A program made the translations under genes and the position numbers. From Elysia crispata (taxonomy: Eukaryota > Mollusca > Gastropoda > Plakobranchidae), in the NCBI GenBank assembly GCA_033675545.1, contig JAWDGP010005834.1, forward strand, positions 1,246,001 through 1,310,000: DNA of 64,000 nucleotides, given 5' to 3'. Shown here piece after piece: positions 13,737-64,000 of the stretch. The first letter of the stretch is position 1; each line of letters starts with the position of its first letter. The notes beneath the pieces are model-generated. The model was not told where the DNA came from. It was given only the letters and a program-made list of their open reading frames with translations, and made no database searches.

Positions 13737-13850
13737 CAATCAACTGCAAAATTAATTGAGGCAAATATAAGTGACAAAATTGACAGCAAGCGTATGTTCC
13801 TTCATCGGATGCTTGGTCATAAAGCCATGATAGCAGTCAATTGGCTTTGA
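13737..13850 (+). other. possible alternative last exon downstream of ASB
   Basis: A strong acceptor (long T-run then TTTTAG) is followed by 37 open codons and TGA (begins QSTAKLIEANISDKID, ends GHKAMIAVNWL). It enters in phase 0, the same as the ends of ASB exons 1 and 2, so it could replace the SOCS-box exon. I see no homology, and an open frame this short can arise by chance. Confidence 0.2.
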
Positions 13851-14836
13851 TATTATGCTCTAATTAAATACCAACATCATGGTATTTAACTTTGGGACTT
13901 AGTTTTTACTTTGAAATGGGCGGACAAATAATATGTTGTTTTTTATGGATTGTGTAAAAGGAATTTGCTTCATCACACAACACATCGATTTCCTTGAAAC
14001 TTAACTGTGATACCCCAGCATACTCAGTAATCCATGAAACTTCTATGGATTAGGGCAGTTAGTTACAAGACCTTGTGATAAAATTTGACACGGGTCAAAC
14101 ACAAATTCAGATTGTACCAAAAAAGGAAGTTGAAATGATAACAATAAAGATGTTCTCTGTGTTAAAGCCTAAACCTAAATGTCAGCTCTGTTGGAAACTC
14201 AAAGGGAAATCTTTTTTTACAATTTTGCTCCAAATTTGTCTTGCATACATTGTGACCATCTCTTTTTTGTATTTCTTTCTTTTTTTTTTTTAAACCATCT
14301 GTTACTACCTTATGATAGGTCATAGCATCTTAAAACTATTATTTTATTATTTTTTTGATAGATGCAATTCAATTACATCACTGTTTATGCCGAGATTTTG
14401 TCTCAAGAGCTATGAGTTTTTAGTCAAAGGTGCTACCGAGCTAGCATGTTTTAAAGGTTTGTTCTTTTTTTTGTTTTATATATTATTAACACAGTGAAAG
14501 TCTGGTATGGTTTCTTTGCTGATTTGTATATGTAATAAAATCATGGGATTAAAAAAAAAAGATGTTTCTAGTTGTCTCATTTAAGATTGTTTTTATTTGC
14601 TTTTTACGGTTTAGCAAAATGTATTTCCTCATTACCAATTGAATTCAATAGGTTTGTCCATGTAAGGAGTATGTGTTTATGTGAGTGTGAGGTATTAAGG
14701 CTCCATTAAATGTCTCTCACATCAAATAGAATCATGTTAGTGTTTTTGAAATTTCTCCTCTCTTTCTTTTGTCTTGGGATTCTTTTTTTCCTCCCTCTTC
14801 TTTCTCTTGTTCTTTTTTTCATTTGTCTTTAATTCA

Positions 14837-15046
<210 letters not shown>

Positions 15047-15920
15047 ACAACTATTCTATTATTCATGTGTTCATGTGTTTTGTGCTTGCCATCATTACTA
15101 TTTCTTTCACTCTCATTCCTTTTTTTTTGTTTAAACTTTTGTTTTACATTTTTGTGTTTTGTAAATCTGCATCCTTTTATGAGAAGACATGAAATAAGTT
15201 ACTCAACTCTTGCTCATTCTTTCAAAGCTGCCACTTCTGTCAAACCACACTAAACATAAATTGCATTTCAACAAATCATTAAAATTTACAAAGCATTGCA
15301 AATTTAATTGTAAGTTATTTTCTCAATTTTTAGGAACATGCTTTGAAAATATAATGAAACAGTATCAGTGATGACTGCAGCTGACTAAACTAAATTTGGC
15401 AAATACACTCAAAAAGTTTAACCAATGAAATTCAAACATAAAAAAAACAGCTAGACAAAGCAAAGACATCGGCATTTCCGTTCAATCGAATACTTGACCC
15501 TGAAAGAGAAGGAAAAAAAAAAGACATGCATCAGTTGATCTGTACTAATGATACATTTGCTTATTTTATCAATAGCAGGGATGTGTTCAGAATTTTCAAT
15601 ATTTCTCTCTGCTGAAATTAAAACTGCAATACATTTTCAAAATTGGTTTTGTGATTTCTCACCGCAATGCTCACTGAACTGCTGCTGCCTTTACCATGCC
15701 TCCTCATCCTAATTTCCGATGCATTTATCACAAAATTTTCAGAGCAATTTGTAAATTGAAAATGATAAGGAAAAGTGTAGTGCTTGCTTCACTTTACATC
15801 AAGCATATTGCTATTGCATGTTTATATGTACTTTTCTGTTTAATTCTCGGTTTTGATATACTAAACAACTTATAAATAAAACTTACAAGCTGCTGCTATC
15901 GTCAGTTTACTCTTTTCTCT

Positions 15921-60880
<44,960 letters not shown>

Positions 60881-61364
60881 CTCTAAAAAACAAACAGGAA
60901 ATGTTTCCCATCCCGACATATAGAATTATACGGTAAAAAAAAACATCAACAGACAGCACACCTCACTGTGTGATGACATGACATTAAGTGGATGTTACAC
61001 GGCAAAACTTGGATGCCAAACTCAGTTTAAAATTTTTTAAGCATGAGTGTAGATTACATGAATGAAATGGTTAGAGAAAAAAAAATTATGATGGTTTTAT
61101 GTTTTGTAGGTCGAGATCACAATCTTGAACTAGACAAATAGACAAAGAAACAAAAAGATAGACAGATGCAGGATGTATGAGTAAATACATGAAATATTAA
61201 CTAAAGACGAATGTACACACTTTTGACAATCAAATAAAAAGATAGATTGATATTAGGAAAAAATAGAAAGATGCATGAAGAAAGCGAGGGAGAGAGAGCC
61301 ATAGAGAGAAAGAGTGAGATACATAGATAAAGATAGAGAGATTGAGAGAAAGATAACGAGCGAG

Positions 61365-61536
<172 letters not shown>

Positions 61537-63700
61537 AAGAAATAAACCGTCAAATAGTCTTATTCATTCCCTAAAGTAACTCTCAGTAATGGACTAGCAT
61601 TCCCTAATTTTTCTCTCAGGACCCAAGTATATAACACCACAACAAAAAAGGGGACGTTAAAATGATTTCAACCAGTACGATATTTTGTCACTGTTTCTCT
61701 GCTCTACCACTACTTTCACTCACTGATACCGCCCAGGTACTATAAGTATCACACATACTCTCACAAGATGACACACAATGTACACCCACACGTCCATAAG
61801 CGTCACCGGTCGGTCAACTACTAAACTGTTTTGCACCTCCTGTCTTTAAAGTTTGGAAACTTCGTTCCCTGATCAGTGTTCTGCCTGAATCAAAGTAGTA
61901 GGATACTTAGTGACTTAGAAAACCTTTCACTGCGCATGTTTTTGTTGAACTTATTTGCTTTTATAGTATTAAAAATAAAGTTCTGGTTGTCTTTTATGCT
62001 TTTTTTTAATGGACTTATGCACAGTCTTGTAACATCTGTACTTATTTGTCTACTTAGCTACAGATCCCCATTTTCTTGTGAAACTAAATTAGAAAACCTG
62101 AACATCTATGAAACTATGTTCGTCCTTTTAAATGTTACTTAACGTTACATCAAAAAGGACTTATGTGGAAGAAGACGCAGGAAACAGATAGTCAGTCAGC
62201 AGTAAAAAATAGACTATGATATCTTAAGATATTGTGTTTAATATGAAGGCAGGAGTTGACGTCATTATTTGACATGAGAGGTATTTTTATGTAGATTATC
62301 TCTCATTGAGCGATAAACCAAGTGTTATTTCACTTGAGTTGATGCCAGCCTTGCCCCACTAGCGATATGATTTGTTATTAAAGATATAGATGCATTTTTT
62401 TTATTTTAAAAACTGCTTCTTTCAGGTTTTTTCCTTGCAATGACGTTAGCAGAACACTTGGAAGGTTAAGTTTGAAGGTTTATCGTTCCATTTAAACTTA
62501 AGAAGAACGACCGTGTTGAAGTTCTAGTGATAACAAAGTACTAAAAAAATGGTATGCTTTGGAAAGTGTATTTTGGCGCATAGCATAGGACGTTTTTGTG
62601 CTTTCCTCTGTTCCTGTTGCGCTAAAACCCTTTTGACCTCATTTGATTCTCGCAACCATTAGCTGTTGAGTATTCTCAATAGCTTAAAGCATTTCGGTAT
62701 AACTCTGCGCTTGCATTTTGAGTTCCGAAAACCATTTGCGCTGTTAAAAGAATAACTATAATTATTTTAACCGATGGAGCAAGTGTAATCTATGTGTCTA
62801 TACTTCTATAAAGCACAAGTTGACATCGGATCTTGGTGACGCAAAGCTAAGATTGTTCTCATTTTAGATGCCGGATATAACGTTAGATATCACGAGGGGA
62901 CAAAGTCAACAACAACTAAAAAAAATAATAATGAATCAAACGTACTTGAAGTCTTAAGAAAACAAACAATACTTTCGTAAAGGGGCAAGGATGCCAGTAA
63001 AAGGGACTGAAGGTCAGTTAAAACAAAGATAGTGGAAGTTTATATTGATTCATTATATCAAAATTCCGACTTGTGCCTCTTTCGCCTTGTATGCGTCATA
63101 TAGGCCTATAGGCTGCATAGCCTTACCAGTTTGAAAATTAGATACATTAGTTTTTGAAGCGATATACGTAAATATAGGAGATAAGTTAACGTATTTACTG
63201 CTTTAAAAAAAAAGTATATAACGCTATGTACATAAAATTGTATGCACTTTAAGAGATATTTTTTTTTAATTTCTAGATTACAATTTTGGCAATCATTTCG
63301 TGAACCAAAGATGATAGATAATAAACTAAGTTTCATTCTTCCATCAGATTTATGTCCTCTGTTTTTTAAGAGTTTTTAAAGAGCCTAAAATTGATATAAA
63401 AGTGATTAAAGGACTTGGTAATTCATTCTACACAATTATGTTAACATCCCAAACGTTATAACCTTGAAATAACAAACTGGTATAAATAAAGGGATATCCT
63501 AGAGTAAAACAATTTTATATAAGTTTTAAAGTAACTAAATCTAAAACTGCTTTCTCACAAGATTTGTCCACAATGTTGATACGAGTTCATTTTCATAAAT
63601 ATAAATCTAGATCTAAATCGAAGAGCAAAAAAATCTCCTCTTCAGAAAATTTTATTTTTAAACCAAAGACCACCAGTATCCCTGAAATTTAATTTAAGCT

Positions 63701-63864
63701 GCAGAATGCATCAAAGCTATCTTACTAGGACAACATTAGGACAAAATGAAGACATATCAAACTACTAATTAAAAATTGCTTTGCAGAATGATTCAAAGCT
63801 ATTTTACAAGGACAACATTAGGACAAAAAGAAGACATATCAAACTACTAATTAAAAATTGCTTG
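63701..63864. repeat. two-copy 82-bp tandem duplication
   Basis: GCAGAATG..CAAAGCTAT..ACAACATTAGGACAAAA repeats at 63701 and 63783 with few substitutions and identical unit length. Confidence 0.92.
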
Positions 63865-64000
63865 TTTACGTTGGTATTAAGGGTAATACAGTATGTCATG
63901 AAGATAAATTTTTTAACAAGAAAATAATGAGGAAAACTTTTTATCATGTGCAGTTACAAAACTGCCAATTTCTAAAGTGTCCTTACTTGCAAACTTGAGG

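Noticed and set aside
60897..60909. GGAAATGTTTCCC, a Rel/NF-kB-like near-palindrome just upstream of the TEP start
   Set aside because: Spacing and sequence do not match a strict kB site, and such short AT-rich palindromes are expected by chance.
61876..62142. Hydrophobic open frame upstream of TEP
   Set aside because: AT-rich low-complexity translation without homology or exon signals.

Overview
This is a metazoan nuclear DNA window: AT-rich, with GT-AG introns, long CT, GAA, CTA and ATT microsatellites, and decayed retrotransposons and DNA transposons. A secreted thioester-containing protein with a mollusc/arthropod-type architecture, together with many AGATCTAGATCT-like motifs around 6-8 kb, suggests a mollusc, probably a heterobranch gastropod. 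The species assignment is inference only. Three protein-coding genes are supported, all reconstructed exon by exon with consistent splice phases. Layout: (1) 376-6635, minus strand: the 5' part of PLRG1, a WD40 spliceosome component, running off the left edge. Its first intron may hold two exons of a small alternative product. (2) 9251-12967, plus strand: a complete three-exon ankyrin-repeat/SOCS-box (ASB-type) E3-adaptor gene. (3) 15921-60880, minus strand: a complete thioester-containing protein (TEP) gene of the alpha-2-macroglobulin/complement superfamily, about 45 kb. I resolved 36 coding exons per transcript (4419 nt, 1472 aa with the first alternative exon), with an intact GCGEQ thioester and a catalytic-type histidine. 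The ASB and TEP genes converge; PLRG1 and ASB diverge. The centrepiece is at 35778-43861, inside the TEP gene. Seven intact, homologous but strongly diverged alternative exons plus one decayed copy lie in tandem exactly where the protease-bait/hypervariable region is encoded. Every intact copy enters in phase 1 and leaves in phase 2 and is 3n+1 nt long, so only transcripts with exactly one copy stay in frame. This is a splice-driven diversity cassette that would give one gene seven bait regions. Comparable cassettes are known in Drosophila Tep2 and scallop CfTEP; the array here includes a copy caught dying through loss of its splice acceptor. TEP introns also hold a 5'-truncated LINE with a 13-bp target-site duplication and a stop in its YADD box, next to a coiled-coil retropseudogene; two separate pogo/Tigger-superfamily elements with terminal inverted repeats; a Ty3/gypsy relic; a probable tRNA-derived SINE; and several long purine/pyrimidine repeats. 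One of these is about 72 GAA units (transcript sense) starting about 35 nt after a 5' splice site. The region 60883-64000, upstream of TEP, has no recognisable gene.
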